A DNA stretch of 64,000 nt from Vombatus ursinus. Its lineage: Eukaryota > Chordata > Mammalia > Diprotodontia > Vombatidae. How positions within the stretch are numbered: the stretch's first letter is position 1; each line of letters starts with the position of its first letter. The stretch spans positions 2,409,536 through 2,473,535 of the forward strand of contig NW_020949602.1 of NCBI RefSeq assembly GCF_900497805.2, given 5' to 3'. Position numbers and translations under genes: made by a program. Of the stretch, positions 29,166-38,060 are shown one piece after another. The notes under the pieces are model-generated. The model had not been told where the DNA came from. It saw nothing but the letters and a program-made list of their open reading frames with translations, and did not search any database.

Positions 29166-29596
29166 TTAAGAAGGAAAGGGAGGAATGAGGAAAAGAAGGA
29201 TTGAAGGAAAGAAGACAGTAAGGGGTGAGAGGAAAGTAAGGAGGAAGGAAGCCAAGAAGGAAAGAAAGGAAGGGAGGATAAAAGGATGGGAGGGGAGAAA
29301 GAAGGAAGGAAGCCAAGAGGGAAAGAAAGAAAGAAAGAGAGCAGAAAACAATGGGAGGGGGGAAAGAAAGAAAGAAGGCAGGAAGTAAGGAAGAAAGCCA
29401 GGAAGGTATGAAAGGGAGAAAGAAAGTCAGGGAATGAAAGAGGAGGTGAGAGAGGGATAAAAGAAATGAAAGAGCAAGAAAAGAGAAAGGACAGAAAGAA
29501 AGAAGGAAGGGAGAGAGAGAAAGAAAACAGTGAGGGAGAGAGGAAGGAAGGAAGATGGGAAAGAAGGGGAGAAGGGAAAGAGGGAGGGAAGATCAA
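29166..29596. repeat. 430-bp polypurine tract (GAAA/GGAA/AAGG)
   Basis: Almost every plus-strand base is A or G, in imperfect GGAA, GAAA and AAGG units. The complementary strand gives a 176-codon Ser/Phe/Leu/Pro open frame that is only low complexity. Confidence 0.95.
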
Positions 29597-29994
29597 AGCT
29601 TGATAAAGAGCTATGGAATACTGAGATCACAGAATCCTAGAAGCCAAATCTCCAAATACTAGTTTTCTCCTTATTGTTTGAACGGTCAAACATCTGAAAC
29701 AGGAACATTTTTCATCTCTCTTTTACCCTCTGTCAGGATTCCTGAGCAGCTGACATGCTCCGGTCCTCAGCCAAGGCCTCCTGCATGGAGAGGTTGCCAC
29801 ACCTGTCATCTGCTCCCTTGTGTTGGGATGGAGCTGGCTTAGAATAGAGGCCCAGAGGCAACCCGGGTCCTGAGCAGCCTTTCATCTGTATGGCTGTAGG
29901 ACCCCAGAAGCAGAGGGCTTTGAGTGATTCCACCTCCTCTTCCTGAAAGGTACCCCAACAGAAAAAAAGATCAGCTTTTCCAGAGCAAGGGAAT
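29597..29994. other. Single-copy stretch
   Basis: No repeat recognised. It includes the minus-strand exon-like signal at 29733-29942. Confidence 0.4.
29733..29942 (-). other. Candidate terminal coding exon
   Basis: On the minus strand a good acceptor (TTTCTG, then GGGTACCTTTCAG) opens a 69-codon frame to a TGA: EEEVESLKALCFWGPTAIQM through SMQEALAEDRSMSAAQES. It lies in non-repetitive DNA with ordinary codon use. I recognise no domain. Upstream exons and a poly(A) site were not found, so this may be chance. Confidence 0.25.
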
Positions 29995-30050
29995 CCTCTG
30001 TCTCTCCGTCTCTTTCTCTCCTTTCCCTCTCTTTCTCTCTCTCTTAACAT
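29995..30050. repeat. (CT)n-rich tract
   Basis: TCTCTCTTTC units, imperfect. Confidence 0.8.
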
Positions 30051-30054
30051 AATC

Positions 30055-30179
30055 TCCACCTGCTTCAGTTTCCTGAAAGGTTAAATGGGGACAGTGATAA
30101 TCTCTGTCTCCCATAGTTGCGGTGACAATCAAATGAGGTAATAAATAGCAAACCTTAAAGCAATATATATATATATGTG

Positions 30180-30217
<38 letters not shown>

Positions 30218-30395
30218 GATGTCTATATGTATTAGTATAATATATATAATTTGGTATTCATATACAGTATAGTATATATACTATATAGTGTAGTATGTAT
30301 GCCACATATGCATACATATATAGAGTATATGCACACATATATGTATATACATATTTATATATGGTAGATATTATTAATGATTATTTTTTTCAGGA
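30055..30395 (+). mobile_element. MIR 3' part expanded by a microsatellite
   Basis: CAGTTTCCTGAAAGGTTAAA and GCGGTGACAATCAAATGAGG are MIR. AATAGCAAACCTTAAAGCAA then runs into TA/CA repeats, and the MIR end (TAGATATTATTAATGATTAT) reappears after them. The microsatellite thus grew inside the MIR tail. Confidence 0.65.
30160..30372. repeat. TA/CA compound microsatellite
   Basis: TATATA, CACACA and TATGCATACATATA-type blocks. Confidence 0.92.
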
Positions 30396-30750
30396 ACAAG
30401 GATTTATTAACTTCCTAAGCGCCTGATGGGGGCAGGGTCACTAGATGGCTCGGTGTATAGAGTGCTGGGCCTGAAGTCCGGAAGATCTGAGTTCAAATTC
30501 AGCTTCAGACATTTGCTGGCTGTGTGACACTGAGTGAGTCACTTCACTCCGTTTGCCTCAGTTTCCTCATCTTTAAAATGAGCTGGAGAAGGCAACGGCA
30601 AACCGCTCCAGTCATGAAGAGTCAGACGCGAATGAAATGAGTGAACAACAGCCCTGCTGAGAGCCGGGTGCAGCACCAGGTGCTGCTGATGCTAAGTCAA
30701 TGACAATAGTCATTGCCCTCCAGGAGTTCACGTTCTCTTTGGAACGAGCC
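30395..30750 (-). mobile_element. L2 3' end split by Mar1
   Basis: AAGGATTTATTAACTTCCTA and AGCGCCTGATGG are left of the SINE. TGCCCTCCAGGAGTTCACGT is right of it. Confidence 0.65.
30427..30653 (+). mobile_element. Mar1-type SINE
   Basis: GAGTTCAAATTCAGCTTCAG (B-box region), TGAGCTGGAGAAGGCAACGG and the AGTGAACAACAG end. The head is diverged. Confidence 0.88.
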
Positions 30751-31134
30751 AGGGCAGCAATGCCTGGGGGCTTTGATCACAGGAAATAAAAATCCACTCG
30801 GCTACAAACTTCTCAAGTCTATTGTGGGCAACAGCCATGCCTCAGCGGCACTGATAATGCTCCCAGGTCCATTTAAACTAGTCTGTTGGCCTGGAGTCTT
30901 AAAAAAAAATAGGGGCCCAAAGGAAGCAAGGTGTTTTGCTAAATGATTTTAATATGATTCCTAGGACTGATCTGATGCTGCTTCAAAGTAGGCCCATTGT
31001 CATCGCCAGCCAGATGAGGGAAGGGGATCATGAAGATGCTGGGCTCTTTTAGCCTCTCAGGGAGACTGAGTTCAGACAATTGACAGGCAGAGGGCTTTGT
31101 GTGGAGAAACTGGCAGAAGCATGGGGAGGCCCAC
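30751..31134. other. Single-copy stretch
   Basis: About 380 bases without recognised repeat. An AT-rich core with ATGATTTTAATATGATTCC looks like non-coding conserved DNA, but nothing here proves function. Confidence 0.35.
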
Positions 31135-31168
31135 AGACACACACACACAGACACACAGACACACACAC
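31135..31168. repeat. (CA)n microsatellite
   Basis: Short interrupted ACAC run. The next 130 bases hold nothing I recognise. Confidence 0.85.
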
Positions 31169-31300
31169 TTGCATGCCCCAAATACCCCAGATTCCCACTG
31201 TGAAAATGGTCATCAGACCCAAGAGGTAGAAGTTGCTGACTATTGGAAGAATAGCTGTCTGGAGATGTTCATTCTGATTGTTCTCATTTACTCACTAGGG

Positions 31301-31492
31301 TTTCAGAGCTGGGAGAGATCTTAGAACAGAGAATGTCAGAACTGAGAGGGCCTTGGAACAGGAGGTGTCAGAGTTGGGAGAGGTCTGAGAATAGGGGATG
31401 TCAGAGCTGAGAGGGGCCTGAGAACAGGTAATGGCAGAACTGGGAAGAATTTTGGAACATAGGACGTGCAAGATGAAAGGGCCCTTAGAGCC
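31301..31492. repeat. 33-bp tandem minisatellite, about 6 units
   Basis: TGTCAGAGCTGAGAGGGGCC recurs every 32-33 bases with 10-25 percent variation, each unit ending near GAACAGRGGA. The unit resembles the start of reversed SINE/CR1 relics (GTCAGAGCTGGAAGGGACC), from which it probably arose. A shorter relative lies at 34098-34215. Confidence 0.85.
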
Positions 31493-31496
31493 TCTT

Positions 31497-31885
31497 TTGT
31501 CAGGCTGCCAGCATTTATTTATAAAGCATCTAGTAGGAGGCAGTCACTGTGCTAAGTGCTGGGGATGCAGAGAAAGTGAAAACAAACAACACAACTAAGT
31601 CCTTGCCCTCCCCAAGTTGACATCCTCGTGGGGACACAACTTGTAAACTTGGAGATCTGTCCAAGACATCATGGAGTCTACCAAGGGGACATGGAGGAGA
31701 AGAAAGGTATTTACATTTGGGCAGACCACAAGAGGCTTTGGGCTGAGTCTTGAAGGAAGCCTGGAAAGTTAAAAGGAAGAAGTGAAGGGCCAGAGCATTC
31801 CAGTCATAAGGAACAGCTGGTACAAAGGTGCAGAGGTGGGAGATAGAGCGCCACGTTTGAAGAACTGCAGGTGGGCCAGACTAGG
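31497..31885 (-). mobile_element. L2 3' UTR and C-terminal region
   Basis: GCTAAGTGCTGGGGATGCAG, GTCTTGAAGGAAGCCTGGAA and GAGCATTCCAGTCATAAGGA in order. Confidence 0.85.
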
Positions 31886-31889
31886 TCAA

Positions 31890-31965
31890 CCATGTTAATT
31901 ATGGAGGCACAAACTAAGGCCAGGAAAGGATAAGGGAGTGGCTTACAATCCCACCCCAAGTTAAG
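31890..31965 (-). mobile_element. MIR fragment
   Basis: GGCACAAACTAAGGCCAGGA and AAGGGAGTGGCTTACAATC, degraded core. Confidence 0.42.
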
Positions 31966-32577
31966 AGCAAAGTCTCCCCTTGGCCCCCCATCTCCATATT
32001 TTCCACTTCATTGTCCTGCCTAACCTAATAGCTAGTTCTCTATGCAAGAAAAGAATGTACACTTTCATTTTCCTTGGGGTTTGTTTTCCTGTCTTTTTTT
32101 TAGGGTTCATGATGTTTCCCTTCAACAAGTTGCTGGCTTGGAATAGAAGTTCTCCAGATGCCAACAGTTACCTCATCAATGTTCCTTGTGAGACATAATT
32201 GAGGGAGTCGAGAGGAGATCGTCAACACTCTCAGAGTAAACCCTCTCGGGAACGTGCATTCCTATCTTAGAAGCAGGATATGGTGAGCTGGCAAAGGCCC
32301 CAGTGCCGAAGGATGAGTTGAGAAATTGGATGGCAAAGTGAAGAATCTTGCTTGACAATTGGCCTCCGGGATGAGGCCGGGGATGTGGCCAAAACTTACT
32401 CTGGAAGGGCTGATTGGAAGATGACAGGTTAGTGGCTTCAAAAGCTGAGGTGAGGTGGCCCAGGGCCCACTGATGGTTCCCTAGAGATTTCTTCAGGAGT
32501 TACTGCTAGGGCATGGGAAATCCACGAGGAGACAGTGATGGAGAGCCTTGTTTAGTCTGGGTCTGTCCAGCATGGCG
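31966..32577. other. Single-copy stretch
   Basis: About 610 bases without recognised repeat, containing the plus-strand exon-like signal at 32104-32187. Confidence 0.4.
32104..32187 (+). other. Candidate coding exon
   Basis: A strong acceptor (GTTTTCCTGTCTTTTTTTTAG) is followed by a frame reading FMMFPFNKLLAWNRSSPDAN then SYLINVP, and a moderate donor CCTT|GTGAGA. Read through the donor, it ends at VPCET-stop. No domain recognised. Single-copy context. Confidence 0.22.
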
Positions 32578-32670
32578 GAGGCAGTGGGGAAACTGAAACA
32601 CAGAAGGGATAAGTGACTTGCAGAATTTGCACTCAGGTCTCCCAGACTCCAGGTGCATAGTGGCATCAAG
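32578..32670 (-). mobile_element. MIR fragment
   Basis: GGGGAAACTGAAACACAGAA, GGATAAGTGACTTGCAGAAT and CTCAGGTCTCCCAGACTCCA. Confidence 0.58.
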
Positions 32671-33774
32671 AGTCAGACAAGCGGAAAGAAAATGGGAAAG
32701 CTCTGCAAACCTTTTTGTAATAAGCTCTTTTCACTATTGGGGCTGTGGGGCAAGCTTGTTAGGACTCTGATGCTGCAGTCCCAGATGTGCTGGCAGAAGG
32801 AGAGTCTGAATTGAAGAAAACAAAAGTGAGAAAAACAATTGGATTAGCCCAAGTATGAGGATGCCAAGGTGACCCAGTGCATAGACTTCCAGGCCTGACA
32901 TCAAGAGCATATTCTGAAGTGCATTTGAACTGTTCGGTGGTGAGAAGAGTTGAAAAGTGTATGTAAAAAAATTCGGAAACTTTCCCTCTGTCTCACCCCA
33001 AATCTATAGTCTCTTGGTCCCAGGTTACCAAAGAAAAGAACTCTTTAGCCAGGAAGCTTTTAGGCTAACAATAGAACAAAAAAGGATTGAATTATATGAA
33101 TCCTGGTCATTCTTAAGAATTTTTCTTTCCAAGTAATCTGTTTTTATACTCCCGCCTAGTTTCTTCCCAGGGAACATTGGGGAAAAAATTGAGGATTTTG
33201 TATGCTTTTCTGCCTCATGCTTTCTTCTCCCCCCTGCGAGACTCAAGGCTAACAAAACATTAAACTGAAACAGGTTTATTGCACGTAAGAATAACCAGGA
33301 AATAATAGAAATGGTCCCACCTTTCTAACTAGATCTCCTTCCGTTGAGGTCCAGCAGCATTCCTGAAATTCACAGTGTTGGTTTTGGTCAAAAGCCCACA
33401 CTAAATGGATTTGAAGTCTTCTCGGAATGGTTGGCATCTCTGGGGTACTCATTGTTTCCACTGTAAACGTTCTGTCTCTCTGGGAAAATGCAGCCGTTCA
33501 TCTTCAGAACGGTCAGTTTTGTAGGTCACCTCCCAGACTCCTTAGGACAGGTAGTGCAGTCATTGCCTCAGGCTGGTTCAATATTTTCCTCATATCCACC
33601 TGGCTCAGTCACTGCCCCAGGCTGTCGTCTGCTCCTCAGCCTGGATGAAAACATGGTCCTTAGGACCACTGACCTTCAGACCTATGTCCTTACTCAAGTG
33701 GGAAAATTTTGCTCCCTTCCATATGCACTCCTAAGACCCATCCCTGTATTGTAGATGGGGAGGATGGGGGAGCT
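32671..33774. other. Single-copy stretch, about 1.1 kb
   Basis: I recognise no SINE or LINE here. Overlapping 60-90-codon frames on both strands have no known domain. The middle part has some LTR-like features, described separately. Confidence 0.4.
33030..33480 (-). mobile_element. Possible old LTR relic (fossil)
   Basis: The minus strand shows a TATA-box-like GAGTATAAAAACAG and an AATAAA in GTGCAATAAACCTG in a non-LINE, non-SINE block. No family, matching second LTR or internal genes are visible. It could equally be ordinary single-copy DNA. Very low confidence. Confidence 0.15.
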
Positions 33775-33892
33775 GCTCATTATAAGACATTAGTTCTAGA
33801 AGGGACTATGGAGAAACTATATAGACCATTTTATAAAAGGAAATTCATACGTGTGTGTGTGTGTGTGTGTGTGTTTGCACACACATAGTTTG
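33775..33892. mobile_element. MIR fragment (-) ending in a (TG)n run
   Basis: TTAGTTCTAGAAGGGACTAT and CCATTTTATAAAAGGAAATT are MIR-like. TG and CA repeats occupy 33850-33892. Confidence 0.5.
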
Positions 33893-34093
33893 ACCTAAGT
33901 TTAAATGTGGCCTCAGACACTTACTAGCTGTGTGACCTTGGGCAAGTCACTTAACCCCATTTGGCTCAGTTTTCTCATCTGTAAAATGAGCTGGAGAAGG
34001 AAATGGCAAACCACTCCAGTGTCTTTGCCAAGAAAACCTCAAATGGTATTACAGAGAGTCGGGAATGACAGAAATGATTGAACAACAATAAAA
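33893..34093 (+). mobile_element. Mar1-type SINE, head missing
   Basis: GTTTAAATGTGGCCTCAGAC, GACCTTGGGCAAGTCACTTA, GAAATGGCAAACCACTCCAG and the TGAACAACAATAAA end. The 5' head is replaced by the adjacent microsatellite. Confidence 0.88.
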
Positions 34094-34097
34094 TATA

Positions 34098-34215
34098 GGA
34101 AGGACCTTAGGACAGAGGATGTCAGAGCTGAGTGGGGCTTTAGAACAGAGAACGTGTAATGTGTATGTTGGAACAGAGAACTGGAAAGGACCTCATGGTC
34201 TCTCTTCTAACCTAA
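34098..34215 (-). repeat. Short array of the 33-bp unit / SINE start
   Basis: GGATGTCAGAGCTGAGTGGG and AACAGAGAACTGGAAAGGAC are diverged units like those at 31301-31492. Confidence 0.5.
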
Positions 34216-34456
34216 CAAGCTATATTCCAATGTTCTTTGTTCTAGCATTCTATGGCCCCTTGCTTCCTCCTCTTTTGTATTCATTGGTGTCTTTCAGCTC
34301 TGATTTCTAACCCCCTCCTTCTACAGGTTACTAAGGTGAGAGGAGAGAAGCAAAATGATTCAAATGGGGTCCCACAGTTCACTAGCAGAAGATCCAGGTC
34401 TAGAAATCTAGTGGTTCTACCATGAATCCCTGCTGCCTCTAATAGTCCCCCCCCCC
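34216..34456. other. Single-copy stretch ending in a C run
   Basis: No repeat recognised. The last 10 bases before the gap are all C. Confidence 0.5.
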
Positions 34457-34556
34457 NNNNNNNNNNNNNNNNNNNNNNNNNNNNNNNNNNNNNNNNNNNN
34501 NNNNNNNNNNNNNNNNNNNNNNNNNNNNNNNNNNNNNNNNNNNNNNNNNNNNNNNN
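34457..34556. other. Assembly gap, 100 N
   Basis: Exactly 100 N, usually a placeholder of unknown size. C homopolymers flank both sides, so the missing DNA is probably C/G-rich and hard to sequence. Confidence 0.98.
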
Positions 34557-34735
34557 CCCCCCCCCCACTCCCTCTCCCTCCCCCCCCACTCTCCCTCTTT
34601 CTCTCTTTTTTCCCCTTTCTCTCTCTCTTTTTTTTCTATCTCTCTGTCTTTCCAGCTTTCTCTGTCTATTTCTGTCTCTTTCTCCCTCCCCCCTCCTCCT
34701 CTTCCCCCACCCCCCTCTTCATATTCTTTGCTATT
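34557..34735. repeat. C/T-rich low-complexity tract
   Basis: A C run grades into CTCTCC, TCTCTC and CCTCCTCC units. Confidence 0.9.
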
Positions 34736-35284
34736 CCAACTCTTTCCTCTAGGAAATCAGAAAAAGATCGTTTTCCTGCCTGTGGGACAGCTGGGGATCT
34801 GTCTGACTTTGAACTCTTCGGGATGGTGTGGTTGATCATCTGGAATAATAAATCCCAGGCTGGTGGCCCCAAGGAGAGGGCAGCCCTGTGGGGCCTCTGG
34901 ACAGTTTTTCCGGGTTATGCTAACAATAGGAACATGCCACCATGTCCCTCCTTCTAGCAGCAGACAGCCCCCAGGAGGCCTGCCTGGTGTGAAGGGTCTC
35001 TGCCTGGTCCTGGGCTTTACAAAGTCAATAAAACCAAAGACAGCCAAGTGATTCCTCATGGTGATAGTAACATTAACACAACTTGGGGCCCTTAAAAACG
35101 TGGGTATTTTTAGCTTCCAGCTGCTTCAAATGGGAAAAAAGAAAGAAAAAGAGCTAGAATCCCAGTGTGGAATTTATTATTTTCAGGGACCTAATTACTA
35201 ACAGCTTCTAAAACACTGTCTATGTGTGCAACAGATAACCACATGGTACCTCATCTCATAGGGGGAGATGGACAAAGATCATTC
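34736..35284. other. Single-copy block, enhancer-like composition
   Basis: About 550 bases with no recognised repeat. The right half has GTATTTTTAGC near CAGCTG, GGAATTTATTATTTT and CTAATTAC. These resemble a MEF2-like site (one mismatch), an E-box and homeodomain cores. Such motifs are common by chance. Confidence 0.35.
34753..34957 (+). other. Candidate coding exon or open frame
   Basis: The acceptor TATTCCAACTCTTTCCTCTAG opens a 67-codon frame to TAG, reading KSEKDRFPACGTAGDLSDFE, then LFGMVWLIIWNNKSQAGGPK. The opposite strand is open for 100 codons over the same DNA, which weakens the case. I do not recognise either peptide. Confidence 0.22.
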
Positions 35285-35365
35285 AATGTAGGCCAGTAAA
35301 TATTGTGGTGTCCCTGCCATTTGTAGGTCGCTGTGTTAGACACTGGGGATAGAGACAGAGGAAAG
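35285..35365 (-). mobile_element. L2 3'-end fragment
   Basis: GTCGCTGTGTTAGACACTGG and GGATAGAGACAGAGGAAAGC. Confidence 0.5.
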
Positions 35366-35369
35366 CAGG

Positions 35370-35560
35370 GAGCATGGTTCAATGGAGAAAGGACTAGATT
35401 TGGAATGTCAGGACCTGGGTTCAAATTATGGTTCTACCAAAAAGATAACTACTACTGACTTATCTTTAACCTCTCTGGACCTATTTCCTTATCTATAAAA
35501 TGAAGAGATTGGACAAGATAGTCTCTGAGACCTCTAGATCTAGTATCCTATTACTCTAAG
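35370..35560 (+). mobile_element. THER/MIR-type SINE
   Basis: GGACCTGGGTTCAAATTATG, CTTATCTATAAAATGAAGAG and GAGACCTCTAGATCTAGTAT in order. Confidence 0.7.
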
Positions 35561-35564
35561 CCTA

Positions 35565-35767
35565 CAGGGGTGGGGAACCTGCAGCCTGGAGGCCACGTGT
35601 GATCCTCTAGGTCCTCAAGTGTGGCCCTTTGACTGGGTCCAAGTTTTACAGAACAAATTCCTGTATTAGTGAGGTTTGTTTTGTGAAGTTTGGATTCAGT
35701 CAAAGGGCCACACCTGAGGACCTAGAGGACCACATGTGACCTCGAGGCTGCACGTTCCCCACCCTTG
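35565..35767. mobile_element. Complete non-autonomous hAT element (palindromic MITE)
   Basis: The left end CAGGGGTGGGGAACCTGCAG mirrors the right end GGCTGCACGTTCCCCACCCTTG, and the two halves are inverted copies of about 90 bases around ATTCCTGTATTAGTGAGG. Flanks CTCTAAGC and CTCTAAGG give a probable 8-bp hAT target-site duplication, offset by 3 bases on the left. No transposase is present. Confidence 0.9.
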
Positions 35768-35775
35768 CTCTAAGG

Positions 35776-36404
35776 CATGGTCTTTGACACCAAGAATCTT
35801 ATAGCCTATCACCATCATTAGTGCTCAGATATGCCAATAGATCTTGGATCTCATCAATATCCTGTTCCCTCCAATGGTACGGTGCCTAGCCCATCTGGGC
35901 TCACCCATTCCAGTCTATGACTCTTGGCTATAATCTTCCACAAGTTTGCCACAGAGGGTCCTTCCTCCTGACCTCACAGGGATGCCACAGGGCTGTGCAC
36001 TGCTTCTGTCTTGCTCCTGACACGTGACCAGCCCTCTTGTTTTACTAACACAAAATTCTGCAGCGATAGCCTGTGCTTCATTGCTTTGGTAGTCCCTCAT
36101 TTGTTATATGCTAAGACATGTATGTGTCCAGTGCTTATTGAGTGATGCTCAACTTCAATTATTTGGAATTTACTAAAGGTAACATTTGTTATTTATTAAT
36201 AATAATAATTAATAAGTTACATTTACGAAACGTAACACGATTAGATGTAATTTGTGTTTTGTGTCTTATGGCCATACCAACACACTGGGAGACCAGGTGA
36301 ACCTTTGTTTCCTTGAGAAGCGTGATGTCATTTAAGAAGCTTTGAAACTTCCCAAAGGAAATCCTGCCAGCACACTCCCTCCTTTAGTTCTATGCCCACC
36401 TCCT
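35776..36404. other. Single-copy stretch
   Basis: About 630 bases. The 36190-36250 part is TAATAA-rich and may be a MIR tail. Otherwise nothing is recognised. Confidence 0.4.
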
Positions 36405-36954
36405 GCTCCATATGTTGTGATTGTTTTTTGTTTGGAAGAGGACCAATGACATCAAAGGGTGATGACTTGACTCGTGTGTGAATTGGATTGAAGTGAGGCA
36501 GATCTGTGCAAAGTTGTCAGCCTCACTCTCTCTTCCTGAGTCATCTAAGTCCAGTGGCATGACAAAAGTCAGGATGACTGGTGATGTCCTGAGATGCAGT
36601 GGATGACCTTGGTGTCTTCAATGTCTGACCAAGCGCCAAGTACTCCACACAGCACCTGCTTCAGCTATCTTCATGGTCATTGCAACAAATTGTTCTCAGT
36701 TACCCATTCTACCAGGAAAAGTCTTCACATGCTTGGGGTAGACAACCTGTTAACTCATTGATGGGTTAAACCCATCTGTTGGGGATGTTTTTACCAGAAC
36801 GTGGCTGCTGTGCATGCTACAGCTTCTTGAAGCCACAGGTGAGAGTTGGGTGAAAAGTGGACACCAAGGGTGGATGGGCAGCCCTGAAAAGGTTATGGCA
36901 AGCCCTCATAGCAGAGGTGCTAGTCCTCCTGAACACCCCATACATAGCTCATGT

Positions 36955-37190
36955 TACTGTCTTATAGTGGTAAATCATCTCTCTATCCAGATATCCACCA
37001 CACTTCTATCTCTATTAACTATGCATGTATATATGTATGTATTCTTGTATGTATGTGTGTATACGTAATATACACACATATAGTGTCTATGTATCACAGA
37101 TCAATTCAAATATCTACTTCATCTCTATATCTTCTATCAACTATATATGTGTGCATTCATCTATATACTTATGGATATGCTCTATAGGTT
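36955..37190. repeat. AT-rich TATG/CTAT degenerate microsatellite
   Basis: GTATATATGTATGTATTC and related units inside the LINE. Confidence 0.85.
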
Positions 37191-37399
37191 GTTCATTTAT
37201 GTGTGTCACAGTCTGGACAATAGGCATTGTTCACCCCCTTGGTTTTTCCTGGGTGAATGGTTAGATTAAATGTTTTTGAATGCTTATGGACCCCATTCCA
37301 CAAGGTTCTGCAGTGTTCTAGGACTGGCTATCACAACGACAGTGTCCTCTGCATACAAGAACATGTGGAGGATTTGTTCTCTTTCAGGGTCATAGTTTA

Positions 37400-37545
37400 C
37401 TCATTAGTATATATATGTATATATTTACATACACATATAATGAGGAGAGAGAGAGGAGAGATGAGAAGGGAGGAGAGAAGAGAAGAAGGGGAGAGAGGAG
37501 AGGAGAAAAGAAGGGAAGAGAGGAGAAGCAAGAGACAGAGATGAC
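37400..37545. repeat. TA then GAGAG purine-rich microsatellite
   Basis: A TATATATGTATATA block followed by about 105 bases of GAGGAGA units. Confidence 0.9.
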
Positions 37546-38060
37546 AGAGAAAATACTCATTTCTTACTCCTGAACCCTATTCTCCCACACATTTGTTCTG
37601 TTCTCTCTCATGCCACTTTTACACTGATATCTCAGTATTAACAAATATATTGATTGAATGTTAAGAGTTTTCTTGAACTCTTCATAGAATATCTCTTGCC
37701 CTCGCCCACTGATGTTAATGGATTAGCTGCATTTCTTTTCATGGTAATCTCCTTTCACGTGCTTATCATCAGCCCTATAAGATGGAGTAATTAAATGTCC
37801 AATAACATGATGTTTCTTCTTGTCTTTGGAAGAGTGATAAAAAATAATTCTGCCAACTCCTTAACTTTCCTCTCTAAGGAGAACCCAACATCATTCCATT
37901 TGGCTGCAACTTCCTTTCATCTTCTGGTTTCCTTCACAATGCAAATGTCAAGATTGACATGATACAGCAGCTCTAGGAGTATGTCTGCTCTTTGGTCACT
38001 GGGCAAGCATCTTACATTGAGTGCTCCAACACTAGCAAAGTTAATGTCTATAAATTATCT

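Larger units (their letters stand above)
36405..38060 (-). mobile_element. Decayed RTE-like LINE: endonuclease, RT and 3' UTR remnants
   Basis: Minus-strand reading. An endonuclease start at 38055-37925 gives GALNVRCLPSDQRADILL and NLDICIVKETRR, the conserved N-V-R and ETR segments of APE-type LINE endonuclease. A reverse-transcriptase piece at 37395-37200 gives LYAEDTVVVIASPRTLQNL (YADD box, D to E) and, after one frameshift, LTIHPGKTK. The 3' part (36935-36405) is shared with 15186-15475 and 40735-40965. Most of the region between endonuclease and RT is missing or unreadable, and microsatellites interrupt. The APE endonuclease and motif style suggest the RTE clade. It is not L1, L2 or CR1. 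Confidence 0.6.

Noticed and set aside
29066-29596. 176-codon Ser/Phe/Pro frame on minus strand
   Set aside because: Translation of a polypurine tract, low complexity.
31301-31492. CRISPR-like regular repeat
   Set aside because: Units are contiguous, with no unique spacers. It is a eukaryotic minisatellite.
34327-34335. 9-base microexon between a good acceptor (CCTTCTACAG) and donor (GTGAGAGG)
   Set aside because: Too short to judge. Such pairs occur by chance.
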